Assembly: GCA_037892935.1 (NCBI GenBank)
Contig: JAYXKI010000009.1
Location: 496,001-560,000, forward strand
DNA from: Phlebopus portentosus
Taxonomy: Eukaryota; Basidiomycota; Agaricomycetes; Boletales; Boletinellaceae
Length of the DNA: 64,000 bases
Reading direction: 5' to 3'
Below are positions 35,395 through 47,720 of the stretch, piece after piece. A program made the translations under genes and the position numbers. The notes below the pieces were generated by a model. It saw only the letters and a list, made by a program, of their open reading frames with translations, was not told where the DNA came from and did not search any database. How positions within the stretch are numbered: the first letter of the stretch is position 1; each line of letters opens with the position of its first letter.

Positions 35395-35994
35395 TTACTG
35401 TGGGAAGGAATACGGAAAGACATGAAAGTGAAAAGGTTCCGTTTGTCGGTATCGTAATGAAAGCGCGGCTCTAAGTACGATCCGAGCTCCAGAAGAAACA
35501 GGTATCTGCGGGGCACTGAGGCCGCCGCCGGCTGCCCGAAGCTCGGAGGAATCATAATTGCTGAGACGTTCAGATCAAAATAGGACGAGGTAAGGTTGTT
35601 TCTGAGTCGTTGCTACTTATCAACAATTCCAGCGCTGGCTAGAGCCCGCTTGATATCGGACTGATGGGCTTCCGAAATATAGTGTGCATATTTTATCAAT
35701 CTGGCAGCAGAGTTACGGGAAACTGTGCACGCTAAAGTAAAACTCGCGCGTCTTGGCATTGACGGAACCAATTCGGGGCTGAGTATTGAGCGATGTATGC
35801 GTGCAATCTGCATAGAGAGAATGGGGCCAAGACACGCCCAGAGTCGATAATTTCGACACGCACCCACGTATTGCTATCCCGCCAGGAATATCTGGCCGAT
35901 TCCGAATAGTAAGAGTAAACATTTCTCTGAGAGCATCCGATGAGAGGCCACTATAAATTTCTGGACGACACTGAATCCGCTTTCGTCGGGACAT
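35395..35994 (-). CDS. Unrecognised putative protein, copy B
   Basis: Copy-B counterpart of the minus-strand reading at 668-1267, with the same start, the same two candidate introns and the same stop. I saw no difference from copy A inside this interval. No domain recognised. The same uncertainty about exon limits applies. Confidence 0.3.
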
Positions 35995-38169
35995 AAACCT
36001 CTCGTCTTCATACTCACACGCCCTTCAAAGTTGCGCCCGACGTACGCAATACAAATTAATGCACAAGAAAGTAATGAAATGAAAGAATCGGAGCGCTCAA
36101 GGATTTACTGAGCGATAATCTAGACTGATGGGGGTTGCACTGTCCCACGAAAATCCTGTGCTGTAAGATTTGCAGTTACCTTGCCAAGCTGCATGAGTTT
36201 ATCGCCATTTTGTGACTATACTGTCGCCATGCGCTCCGCCATCGACTTGGAACGGAATCAATGGACGCAGTGGCCGCTTAGCAGAGGTATATCTGGCATA
36301 TCAGTGTATATCACGGATACCCGTCCTCGGAGGTAACCTGTTGCCTGCTTCCAACAATGGTTAGCATTGAAAGAGGATCCTAGTATCGCACTGATCTCTA
36401 TTTGACTATATTGCCCGAAAAGCACGGGCCTGGCTAAAATCTGGAAAAAACGTCGCGTCGGAATTAGTGCGAGTAATAACCAAAGAGAAAAATGAATAGG
36501 AGGTTCGAACGTTTCGACAAATAGGCGACAGATTTTTCACGCATGGAGGGGGTCGCGTACATTGATTCGATTCGATTCATGACTTCTGTCAAAACATGTT
36601 TTATATTTTGGAATTCAAGGGAGCGCAGATCTGGGACTACGCGTAAGTACGTTATGACGTTGTCTACCTGAAGCTGAGGCATGAATGAAGGAACTAGCGC
36701 TCCTCGATGGGCCGTTTGATAAGTAAAGGAGGTGATAAATTGATTTTCTGTAGAGTTGTCTAGATTGTCGGGTACCCTTGGAATGTTATCGACTTTTGGC
36801 CAAGCACTGTAGGTATCGGAAGCAAACGGATGCAACGGGCTCTGCGATTCTAACGGCTTCCGTCCAATAAACGTGAGTTCGCTTGCAGAATTGTGGAAGA
36901 TTGTCGATCAAAGGTAGATCTGGCGACAGAATCCGAGAGAAATGTTTGAGAAACGCACGAAATGCGTGAGGTCGGAGATCGATCGGCGTTGTTTGGAGCA
37001 GTCACATGATGCAGATCCCATCGCGTCACGACGCGTTGGAGTGCACGTGCCATTTTGCTCTTTTTTACGGCTACGCATCCAAAAGGAGTTGGGTTCGGTT
37101 CGAACAATATTGTCACCGCCTTCGCTGAATGTCCACTGCTTCAAAATCAAATCTAGGCGAATCTCTGGGTTTCGGCTGACTGACTGACTGGACGTGCGTT
37201 GCATTATATGCATTTTCGGTTGGATACCCGAGCGTTCTCGCTGTTCCGAACGTTTGGAGATGATAGACTCGGAAATGCATTGATTTCTGTGATGATGGTT
37301 CCGCCGGTTCGCACGCTACAGCTTCTGGGAGGCGCTTCGCACATCAAGATGAAGCAGGACTCGATCCAACCAGGATTGGCCCAGTGAATACGCGGAAACG
37401 GGAAGGTGAGGAGCCGCGCTATCGCCGAAATTCGATAAGAATCAAGAGCGCCCATATGACCGCCGAAGAGAATACCGCCCTCTCGTTCCTCATGAGACCG
37501 GCCCACGTGCCGGAGGGTGTATGCATGGATTGACAGATGGGCGTGCGGAGGGTCAAGGACGTTGGGTACGGAAGGCGGATGGGGCAGGGTAGGAGCGTTG
37601 GAGTTTTGGAGGAAGGGTCGGGGAGGCCGTGGGACAGCGACGATCACGATAATTGATGGTGATGATAGATGCTTTCTCTCTATTTTGTCGTATTTTCTGA
37701 AGCGAGTTCCCTTTGGGCCGTCGCCTGTGATGCTCGAGCAATCCGTACTCGGGTTGTTTCCCCTTGAGGGGTGAGCGATGCATGTGGAAAGAGGCTATGA
37801 TCCGGGAACATAGCTAGGCGGGGCAGGCCATCAGCCATCAAGCGGGTCGTCCTGGTCAAATAGTGGGAATGGTGTGGACTGCTTGAACACCAGTCACAGA
37901 CGCCCACCTCATCAACCACTTAAGCTTCGCACTTTTCGCATTCATTCAATCTCGTCGACGTTCCTTCCTTTTGCTGATTTGTATTTGCCAACTTTCTTAT
38001 TTAACTTATTATTATTATCTTCGGTCTTCTTCTCCTTCTCCACGCTTCCCATCTTCTGCTTCTCCACCCGTTAACGCTTCAAACAGAATTCTCGAATTCG
38101 AAGGCACATATCCCCCCGCCTCCGTCACACAAGACAGCGCGGACAGCACAGGAGCCATCGAAGAAGACA

Positions 38170-41100
38170 ATGATCAGCGCTCTCCAACAGCCCCGACCTC
38201 ACAAAAGCCTCGACGCGCACACTGCATCCAACCACGCGTCCCTCAAGTTCAATACTCGCGCCAACCTGCGCTCCCACTCCTTGCCCACCCCAGCACCTTC
38301 TCCTTCGCCCTCGCTTTCGCGGTCTTCAGCGTCTGTTTCTGCGTCATCTTCAGCGTGCTCTAGTCCTCTTGTCAACATGCTTGCACTTGGCAATTCCGCG
38401 GGACCCTTTGCGCCGTTTTCCCGCTCTTTTTCGCCGTTTGCGCCTTCATTCATCTCTCAGCCTCGAGTGCGTGTCTTGCGACAGTGTATGCCCGTGACGC
38501 CCGATGCGTTGTGCTTGGCACTCCCGACTTTCGAATCCGAGGAGTTCGAGTCCTTCCGTGCCTCGAAGAGTCGCGTGTTGCGTGTAAGTACTGTTCTCTC
38601 ACCTTTCATCTCCGCTCAGTCTGCCCTTCCGCTGCAAAATAGATGCCTTTACTGACTTGTTGGCCCTTCGTCCTTGTTTCCTCTATTTATGTCCTGTTAT
38701 GGTCGCCGCTGGACGCGTGCCCGAATTCGTAATACCTTCAACTTGATTTTGATGGTTTGATCTCTGCAAACCACCCAACACAACGCGGACGATAACGATC
38801 CACTATATTGATATCCGATAACGTATTCACGCGTTAATATCTCACCAAAATCCTGAATTACCGGCCTTTCGATCTGGCCTGTTGCTACCTTCCATATGTT
38901 GCCATATTCGTCAATGGCAATGCTCTTTCCAATTCGACGATGCCTCGCGTTTTGCGCGCTTCAATAACTTTGTATGGCGCGATGGTGATGCCGACGTCCA
39001 ACAACGGATCCGCGCTTACTCTTTTACCCCTAATTCAACCGCTCACTCTGGTCTATCTTTGCACCCGTACCTATGCGTGTATGTTGGATTGCTTCCTTCG
39101 GATTTGGTGGCGTGGACGTCATTTTCGCTTTTCCATTCAACTTTCCTTGTTCAATATAAACTTGGCGAGGATAGTTGAGCGGTTTCCCCCTTTCTGCAGA
39201 CGCCTTTGCGCGCGCACTCGTCTCACTCTTCCCTCTTTTCTTCTCGCACCTGTCCATCGGCGACACAGCAGACGGAAGTAGCAGACCTACACCGGTCAGA
39301 ATGTGGACTCTGCGGCCAAATTCGATTGATCAAGATGGCGAGCGGCCAGTATGGGCTGTATTTGCAAGCCATGAGGAGGTAAGTCGGTTCTCCTACTCCC
39401 ATACACTATTTCCTTCACTCTATCATCCTGAATTTCACTCGCCATTATATGTTCAATTGTGAGACGGGTTTTAATTGGTTGCTTGAGAACGAAAACGGAA
39501 AGGTCGTTTATCAGTCAGTCAATCTCCGTCAACGATCAAGGTGCTATGTTGAGACGGATGGTATTTCTCTATCCGTGACCTATCGGTATGGGTGGAGACG
39601 TCCTAGGTCGGGTATAGCAGGACATAACCTGCACCGAAGCGCCTCATTGAACTTCTTTGCCTTCTTCGCGCCAATATATTGATCTTCTCCGGATTCCCGC
39701 TTCTACTTACTAATAACATGTTCTTCTACGTTGACTCTTATCTTGATGTGATTTGCTGACGAGAAAAAAATCGATCAGGCGTATGCCGCACTATCGCTTG
39801 TCGCCGGGGCGGGTATCGGATATCCCTCGATCAACGTCATGCCCGCTCTCGAGTCGGAACTGGAGCCCTTCTTAAAGCTCCAGGCATTCAGCCTCAAGGA
39901 TATTTCGAACGTTGGCATGGTGAGCTTCATTTCAACAAGTTTCCTTTTGTTATGTTTCTCTTTTCTGGTGCGTTTTCGTTTCGGAAGACGGAGAACGGAA
40001 GTCACGTGGCGGCCGACCGAGGCTTGGTACTTGTGCGAGCGAGTAGACGGACCCGAGAAGACCGTACCCTTGATACATACAGGATGATCTTTGGGCGTGA
40101 TGGCTGCTTTGAAGAGTGATGCGGTGCTGTATGGGAGACCGCGTCGCGATTGCTTGCGACATCCTAGGGACGTCTATGCGTGCATCGCAGTGTTACCTGT
40201 CACATAGCGAGAAGCTTGATGAATGCATCTAGACCGACATCGCACGACCAAATTCTTATCCCTGTTTCTCGCTGAACTGAGAACGGCGCTTTCCGACTAG
40301 CCGTATTCACGCTTGGGATTCGAGAGATTTGGAATGGATTCGAATTCGGAGTTCGGGGCTTGGGAATGAATTGCAGGGCGTCAACTTCCGCACTTCTGAT
40401 TCCTTGATATGAAAGAAGCGGAATGTAGTAGAAGATGGTAGACGGAACGTCACGCATCTTGCGGTGTTTTGACTCCTTTATCCCAGTCTTCTATCTTTAA
40501 CATATAATGTCAGCGTAGAGGAATCTCGTCACTGATCCCCCAATAACTTTCCTTGCGCAGGATTTGACTCTTTCGACGCAATCCTCGATGATGGGCGTAC
40601 AAATGCCCACGCGTTACCCTCCATCTCCTCCATCTTCCAATGTGACTGATGCCGAGACGGAAGCGGAACTGTTTTTCCCCGATGCTCGAGATGACTTGGA
40701 CTTCATTCGCGGATTTACTTACGGTTTTAACCAGTCTCAGGCTTCCGGCGTAGGATATAGCACAGCTAATACGGGAGCGATGGAAACAAATACGCATGAA
40801 CGACCAGCTCATACTGTTGATGCACTTCAGGCGATGCAAACATGCGGCTTCACACTATCCTCCAATCCTTCAAAAACGCGAACAACATTCAGACACGGTG
40901 ATTGGATGTGAGTGTTCTGTCTTGAATTTTTTTTACATCTTTTCTCTATCATTTCTTCTGACGGCTCCGCGCGTGACGTATTATCGATCAACGCGGATGC
41001 ATGAGACGAGGTGGTATAATACCACGTTCGTTCACGCGCGCAGTTGACCCCTTTGAATATGAATAAATAAATGCTGGCTGGGATGAGGAACGGATCGGCG

Positions 41101-43221
41101 GCCGGGCCGTAGTTGTGCCCGATTCGGCTTAATCCCGATCGGATCAGGGACGAGCTGAAGTCAATCTGACTACAGCGGCTCGGCCTGCACAGCCCTGAGT
41201 GCCGTGATCTTCCGTGTTGGGGATGACAGCCGGGCGTAATGTGTCTGTCAGAATGTGTCTCGGAAAACGGCGTCATCGTTTCGATAACCGAGAGCCGAAG
41301 ACTGCTCCGCCGAGTCGATGTTAGGCGTTTAATTCTATCTGTTTCTCCTCTTTCTGCCCTATGAGGATCGCTGATTTCATCTGCGTTTTTTATTCATTAC
41401 AGCTGTGCCGTCCCTGTCTGCGGCGCTCACAATTTCGGGTGAGTATTTTTCTTCGTCATGCCTCGTTTATAAGGGGATCCGCGCGTCGGGTCGTCTGTTT
41501 CGCTTCATTCTCTTTCCACCTTACCGCTCCTCCGCGTTGTCTCAGTGTATGGCAGTTGCTGACATCTACGTTTCCTCCACGCCGGCCTGTTCCCGCCCTC
41601 ATAGCCGAAACGTTACTTGCATCCAATGTTCCTCACCGCGTCCCTTGAACCTTCCTCGAGTCGGTGCTAGCTTGGCACAGAATAGTGTTTGCTCGAACAA
41701 TACGCCAAACGCGAACTGTGGACCAATTAACTTTCCTTGCGCACGAAACATGTCGCCGCGTTTTGCGAGCCCTATGAACATTCAGTCGCGTACGCAGAGT
41801 CTGCCGCAGCACCAGCAACAGGAACCGCTTATGAAGACACAGTTCCAGACGCAGGCTCAAGAGCAGACGCATCCTCTGCTCACGCCAAGTGGACGGGCGT
41901 TTGCTGTTGGTGGCGAAGTGCAGAACATCTCACCGGATCCCCTCGCGCCTTGTGTCATGTTTTGGCCGGACAACGAACCACTTCCCGAGCCTGGACAGAT
42001 CCGACCCGCATCTCTTTCTAATGTACCTGTATGTTTCCTTCATTCAGGAGATGATGGTAACTAATTATCTGCATCTTTCTAGCAACCTCCTATCATGAAT
42101 ACTGGAAATAAGGGTCCTATTGAGCGACAGCCTGGAGACTGGGTTTGTCGGAAGTGCCAATATCTGAACTGGAGGCGTAGGAAGGTGTGCCAAACGTGCT
42201 TTCCATGTAAGTATTCTTGTCTTCTGTGCTGCGATCATCTTCACCTCCTATTTGGTCTCCTTCGTCTGACTCGATGGGTAAATTTTTAGACGCCGAAGGT
42301 AATGGTGACTCGGTCTCGGCGACTATGCACGCAGAGCGCCTCGCGCTTCTTGCTGCGGTCTATGGACAAACGCACCCACAAGTCACAAATTCACAAGCTC
42401 AAGCCTCTCAGGCTCAGGAGTTTTCAGGTCGGATGTCGAGTAATACCAATACACTGCAAGCTCCGTTCCATACGGCTTCATCGCAAATTTCGTCTACTGC
42501 TTCTAAATCGCCTGGACTCTCTTCACTTCCCAACTACCCCTTTAACGCCCCGCCTTCTTCGCTCCGCAGTCAAGTCCCGTGTGTACCTGCTCATTTACAC
42601 CGAACACCAATACCCTCCCTATCAATCTCCACTTCCGTGATGAACTCGCATAGCAGCGGAGGAATGTGTCAGCCATTGTCTGCGCATCGTATTCCAGCAA
42701 CCACTGAGAAGTCGCTTGGGACAGGTAACATTGTATACCAGACTCCCCCTTCTCCTGTCGTCATGCGCCCTCCAGCTTCGATTTCCAGCCCGCTCGCGCT
42801 TACCCGCGACTGCGCATCACCGCAAACTGCATCGTCAGCTGGTCCTTCGCTCCCGTCATTCATTAAGCAAGAGGTGCAGCAACGTCGCACTGCATCTCGC
42901 CCTTTCATCAACCCGCTTTCGACTACGAACAACGGACCACGCTCCCCCGCTTCTCTTTCGCCCGCTTCGTCGACGAGCGCGGATCTGCCCTTCGACGACC
43001 ATGAGGCTCCATCAAAGCCTGTTGGAGTGATCGGAAGTGGTAGAAATGCTACTTTCTATGCGCTACCGCATGACGCGAGCTCAGGCTCCTCGATGGGATC
43101 ATCATCCAGCCTCACATTGGCGGGAGGCGGTAATATCTGGAGCCTTGAACGCGATGAAAACAAAGCATGGAACAATGGTGTACTCAATACCGTGGAGGCC
43201 CTGAAGGGCATGACTCTTTGA
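38170..43221 (+). CDS. RanBP2-type zinc-finger protein, NRP1-like, copy B
   Basis: Intact duplicate of the gene at 3448-8490. Exons are 38170-38583, one ending at 39378, then 39779-39919, 40561-40907, 41403-41438, 41605-42028, 42083-42206 and 42290-43221. Both zinc fingers are unchanged. Relative to copy A the protein has a two-residue insertion (QASQAQEF instead of QASQEF) and a few substitutions such as Ala to Val, two Ile to Thr, Leu to Ile and Ser to Asn, mostly in low-complexity parts. The intron after 39378 starts with the standard GTAAGT. The same stretch after exon 1 (38584 to about 39280) is unresolved. Confidence 0.85.
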
Positions 43222-44825
43222 GTCGTTGACTTCACTTTCCTTCTCATCTGTCCACTTTGCTCTGAATTTCAGTTGATTGCTTTTCTCATCCTCTGTTGGT
43301 GCGCGCCTTTCTCTATCGCAGACTTTGAAATACGGTCATACTGACACTTATTGGAACAGTTACTGATTGAAGTGAACCTATTTATGTGTCTTACCGGATC
43401 TTTACCTCAAGAAAGTGCTCATCATAATCGCTCATACATGCATGCTGCGTTATACGTATATACATCTCACATTCACATCATGCGATCCATGTCGTTCGAG
43501 GAGACTCACGGAGTATCCGATCTGAATTTGTTGAATCCGGCATGCATTGCTGGAGGATGGAACTGGTAGTAGGATATTTTATTATATTTTTACTCTTTAT
43601 TCCCGACTCTCTCATCTCTCTGTTTCTTTCTTCTTTCCGCATTTGAGTCTAGTCTCTCGCGCTTTTCATAGCTCGAGCTCGGTGGAGGGACAGAACCCTC
43701 GCGCGCGAATCACGTCCTTCTTTTCCTTTCTGAGAAGAGAGAAGAGATTACTGTCCCTTACCCTATCCCGTTACCCGTTTTGTCGAGTGTTCAGGTTTCC
43801 CTTTCTTGACTGTTGTCCTCCGAGACCGTAACACATTTGGTGTCTCACCCCTTCCCGCTTTGATCATTCCCGATGTCTCTCTCCGTGCTTATCTCGATAT
43901 CATCTCCACTTCAATCTACGCCTCCATGCTAATGGCGTTTTCCTGTTTCCCCCCATTCTTTAGAGGCAATAGGGCATGTTACCGGTATCTCCCGTCTATT
44001 CATTCACATCTTCAGAATCTGACCATTTACCGCTCGCTGTCTGCGCCTTCGTCTCTGCATCCGTGATTGTATTACACCGTACTCTGTGTTCTTGGAATTG
44101 TCGTATATAGCATAAGTAATCAATTGAGCCGGTTGTCGAGACGTGGTCTGTCGAATGAATTGTTTCTCGTACGTGCTATTATTATTCTGGCCATCCAAGG
44201 TACAGTAAAAGGTAAACAAGCAAGCCCGAATCGAGTCGGTAAGGCGTTGCCTGACACTTTCCCAGAGTTTGGGAATGTTGGTAAATATTCAGGTCGATCG
44301 TCCCGGAAGACTGCTATCTTGGCAATCCGTTATTCAAATTCAAAGATGCGAACCGTCGGAGAAGCGGAAACGAACCAACGCTTGCATTAAGGTGGTAGGT
44401 GCAATGCGGATGTAAAAAAGATATGCTTCGTAGACATGTGGTAAAATGAATCCGGTGTTGCTACCTTCCATATGGTACGGTACCCTCAAGTACCCCATGT
44501 ACAGCAACTCAGCCACTTATTCAGAATCTGCCATCCCGTAAGTTCGAGTCAATCAGATGCATTCCAGACTATCTTCAGGTTCCTGTACTAATCCTAGGTT
44601 AGAAGGGATAAATAGGTAGGTATAGTGTGTTAGCGGCATAGTTATCAGAGGTGCAAGTGCTACGAACGAGAATGTGTTAGATGCTTGTGGATGTTGGACT
44701 AATCATTTATCAAGTGAACCTGATTGCCTCTTCCCAAACACGCGAGAGCAAACGTCAGCAGACGGTAGCCGAGCAGTACTAGTGTTGAGAGTGAATGTTA
44801 TTGAGAAAAGAACGAGCAGGTGGTC

Positions 44826-45437
44826 TCATATGTGGCCTTCGTCCAGAGAAACACCATACAAGGTAACGAGAAGACATTGATCATTTCCATATATTAACCA
44901 GAGAAGTTCGTTTAGAAGGAGTAGGTCCTGCTCAAGCCTGCGGATATTCGGTTGAGCTCCCACGGAAGAGCCAGAGCTGCGAAATGCAGTGTCTTCGGTT
45001 GTTCCCAATATCCTCGGTCCCTTTCTCGTACGAGGCACGTTTTTCGACGTCCGATGCATGCAGTCGGACCGTCATAATCACCTTTGACACTATACACCAT
45101 TTCGAGGCCGATCACCGAGTATTTCTTTACCCGTACACGATAGCACCTTGGCTTGAATGTTTTCCCGCCCTTGAAGCTGGAGCACATTGAAGTCCGACCG
45201 CATTCAGATTTTCTCCGGTAGTGTAGTATAGCCGGATTCTCGTCGAGAGTCCGCATTAGAAAACACAGGAGAATTGGCACAATTAAGTTTGCAAAGGGTA
45301 GGCCAATAAGATTTTTGCAGTTTGAATCGAGTGAGAGGAAAGTGACTTGTTTAATAAAATAAGAGAGAGTCTTGTGTTACGTAAGTCTACTGTAGAAACG
45401 TGACCGACTTGCCTTTTCGAGAAGTACCGAGTCGCAT
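44826..45437 (-). CDS. Putative small membrane protein, copy B
   Basis: Copy-B counterpart of the tentative gene at 10101-10712, with the same hydrophobic segment and C-terminal leucine-rich stretch. The proposed donor after the first short exon reads GTACTT here instead of GTAAGT in copy A, a two-base change. If the gene model is right, splicing of the first intron may be weaker in this copy. Confidence 0.33.
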
Positions 45438-45649
45438 GCACCGTGTCTGTTGGGTTCTCAACATCTGGTTTGCTCATCTTCTTCTCGGACTTTGGTCCAT
45501 TATCTCGATCGCAACGTAGTTGACTTATCTTCAAAGCACTCTCGGTGGAACATCTTTTTCGAAGGGAATTGCGTTGCATCATTGCGATTTGCGTCACGAG
45601 AGCCACGGGCGTTTGAACAAAACCACACCGGTTGGAATTGTTTCGACTA

Positions 45650-47486
45650 ATGGATGGCGCAGCAAGTGCTCTGCTAGAGTCGATTACCCAGAAGACATTA
45701 CATGCGCATAGCTTCAATCGTGCTTCAACACAAGCAACGCATGTGCTTACCGAACTGTTGACTCGATATGTCTCGCTTCTTACGAGCACCTGCGCCCGAT
45801 ACGCGGAACATGCAGGCCGCAGCTCTGTATCCATTCCGGATGCAGTCCTCGCACTCGATGAGCTTGGTGTTTCCGTTGAAGAGTTAGTAGACTATGTGCA
45901 AGGAGAAGGACGCGAACTGCTTTCATACGAGTACGCGAGAATGACGGCTCGTCGGGCGGAAGAGCTTGCATTATTAAAAGGTCATTATCGTCGGAGACGC
46001 TTTTTTTAACGTCCTGCTGATACTATTTTTCTCTTGTTCAATTCATAGAATCGTCGAACGAAGGTCGAAGGATGGATTATGATGATGCGATGATGCTTGT
46101 GTACGCAGAATTACCGGAAGCAGACATGAATGGATTCTCGGCCAATGAGGAGGATCTGGACAGCGAAATAGACGAAGAGGAAGAGCACTATGCCAAACGG
46201 AAGGTTAATGGAGACGCAGCTCGCCAAAATGGATCAGATAAAGGAGATGGCCGCATGGCATCTCCGACTCTACCACCCTCACCAATATCCAATCCTTCCT
46301 CACCTTCGCGGAAACGTCCACGATTATCGACCTGGGACCCGCCGTCTCACGTACCAGACTTCCTTCCTCCATACCCTATGGCTGCAAAAGGGGATACGAG
46401 TTTGCCGTCATCACCCCAGTTAAAGTTGGAAGCTGAGACGATGCTCCCGCCACCTTCAACAGGTCCAGAAAGAGAACGTGTCTCCGCACCTTTACCTCAG
46501 CAATTATCAACGGCGGCTTCCGCTGCGGATTATCTGACTCCTGTCCCTTACAACATGTCTTCGCTATCCTCCGTTCCCGAGACTCATCTTCCAGATCGAA
46601 ATGCCTTCAAGAAGCTTTTGTCTGGTTCGGGTCATGCCCTCCAACTCCAGCCTCGTAAGCACCCAACACCAGATGTCACACCAGCACTTTTAGGGGCATA
46701 TCACCATTTACTAACGAATCCCCCGCCGCCTCATCCTTCGATGAATCCTGCGCGGCATCGAGTTGCTCTCGCAATGCTGTTTCAAACATACACTACTCCG
46801 CGATGGTCGGCGCCAGACACTCTATTCGGAATTGCAACCGCACCAAAGCCGAGAGTTGTGGCTCCAGGGCCGTCATTTCCTGTTCCCATTGGCAGTAAAG
46901 GAAAGGATGAGCAACCATTGCCCATGCCATCCTCATCATCTCGACCGATTGTGGTCAATGAAGCTGTGGTCTTACCCAGTTTCCAGCCTAGGTCGCGTAT
47001 CCCGGATATCGCTGGAACAGTCCTTCCGGTATATCTCTGCCTTCTTCCTCACTTTAGAAACTAATCGTACTTTAGGGACCTTGTTTCAGTCGAGCAACTC
47101 GGGTTGTTCCCCCACCTCCTTTGGTGAACAATACGACAAAGGATAAATTCCTCTATGGTGTGGGTATACCAGCGGTGTGGAATTCCAGCTCGGGCCCTCA
47201 AGCTCCATCAACTCAACCGCGGAAGGCTAAAGTCGAAGATGACGAGGATGAACGACATCGGGACCAGAAGGACAAGGACTCTAGTATGTCGCTTCCAGAT
47301 GCAGTACTGCATGCGACTTGGGACTGGGAGACGCACGACTACCGACAGCCTATTCCACATCATAAGCGCACTAGAGCAATGAGTACCTTCGGTGTCAACT
47401 CGGTCGGCAACAGCGGTGCGGATGGCGTAAACCAGCATAGTGCCCCTTTACGCAAGAACTCGATTAAGATAGGTAAGGTGAAGTAG
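45650..47486 (+). CDS. TFIID subunit with histone fold, TAF8/TAF3-like
   Basis: Likely a subunit of general transcription factor TFIID, acting in the nucleus in promoter recognition. Exons 45650-45980, 46049-47028 and 47076-47486 join in frame to 573 residues. Residues about 1-105 form a histone-fold domain of the bromodomain-associated type (contains SIPDAVLALDELGVSVEELVDYV). An acidic linker (EEDLDSEIDEEEEH) and a basic patch RKRPRL follow, then VPDFLPPYP near residue 225, the short motif seen after the histone fold in TAF8 and TAF3. The C-terminal half is Pro/Ser-rich with KDKFLYGVG near the end. TAF8 versus TAF3 cannot be decided by eye. The gene straddles the repeat boundary at 46360 and is followed 235 bp later by APC1. 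Confidence 0.8.
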
Positions 47487-47720
47487 AACATGGAAGTTGA
47501 CGGTTACCGGCTTGCTTGAGGTTGCATTGTGTTCTTTTCAGTAGACTCTGGTCTCTTTTGCTGTCACGAAATATATTTCTTTCGAATTGTTTGTAATTTC
47601 GCGCTTTTAAAATGAGAGCCACGTACTTTCAGTTCACGTTACTCACGTGACGTACATACCTTAGGACGCGTCTCGAACCCAACGCGTCCTTTCACGAGCT
47701 ATTCTAACTTTCATGTTCCA

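Larger units (their letters stand above)
34729..46360. repeat. Large direct repeat, copy B
   Basis: Second copy of the 11.6-kb repeat. Its right boundary lies inside an intact TAF-like gene that continues into APC1, so copy B looks like the ancestral context on that side. The left side of the repeat cannot be defined, because copy A is cut by the window edge. All coding differences seen from copy A are either substitutions or multiples of three in the well-supported genes, which fits either allelic haplotypes or a recent duplication. Confidence 0.97.
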
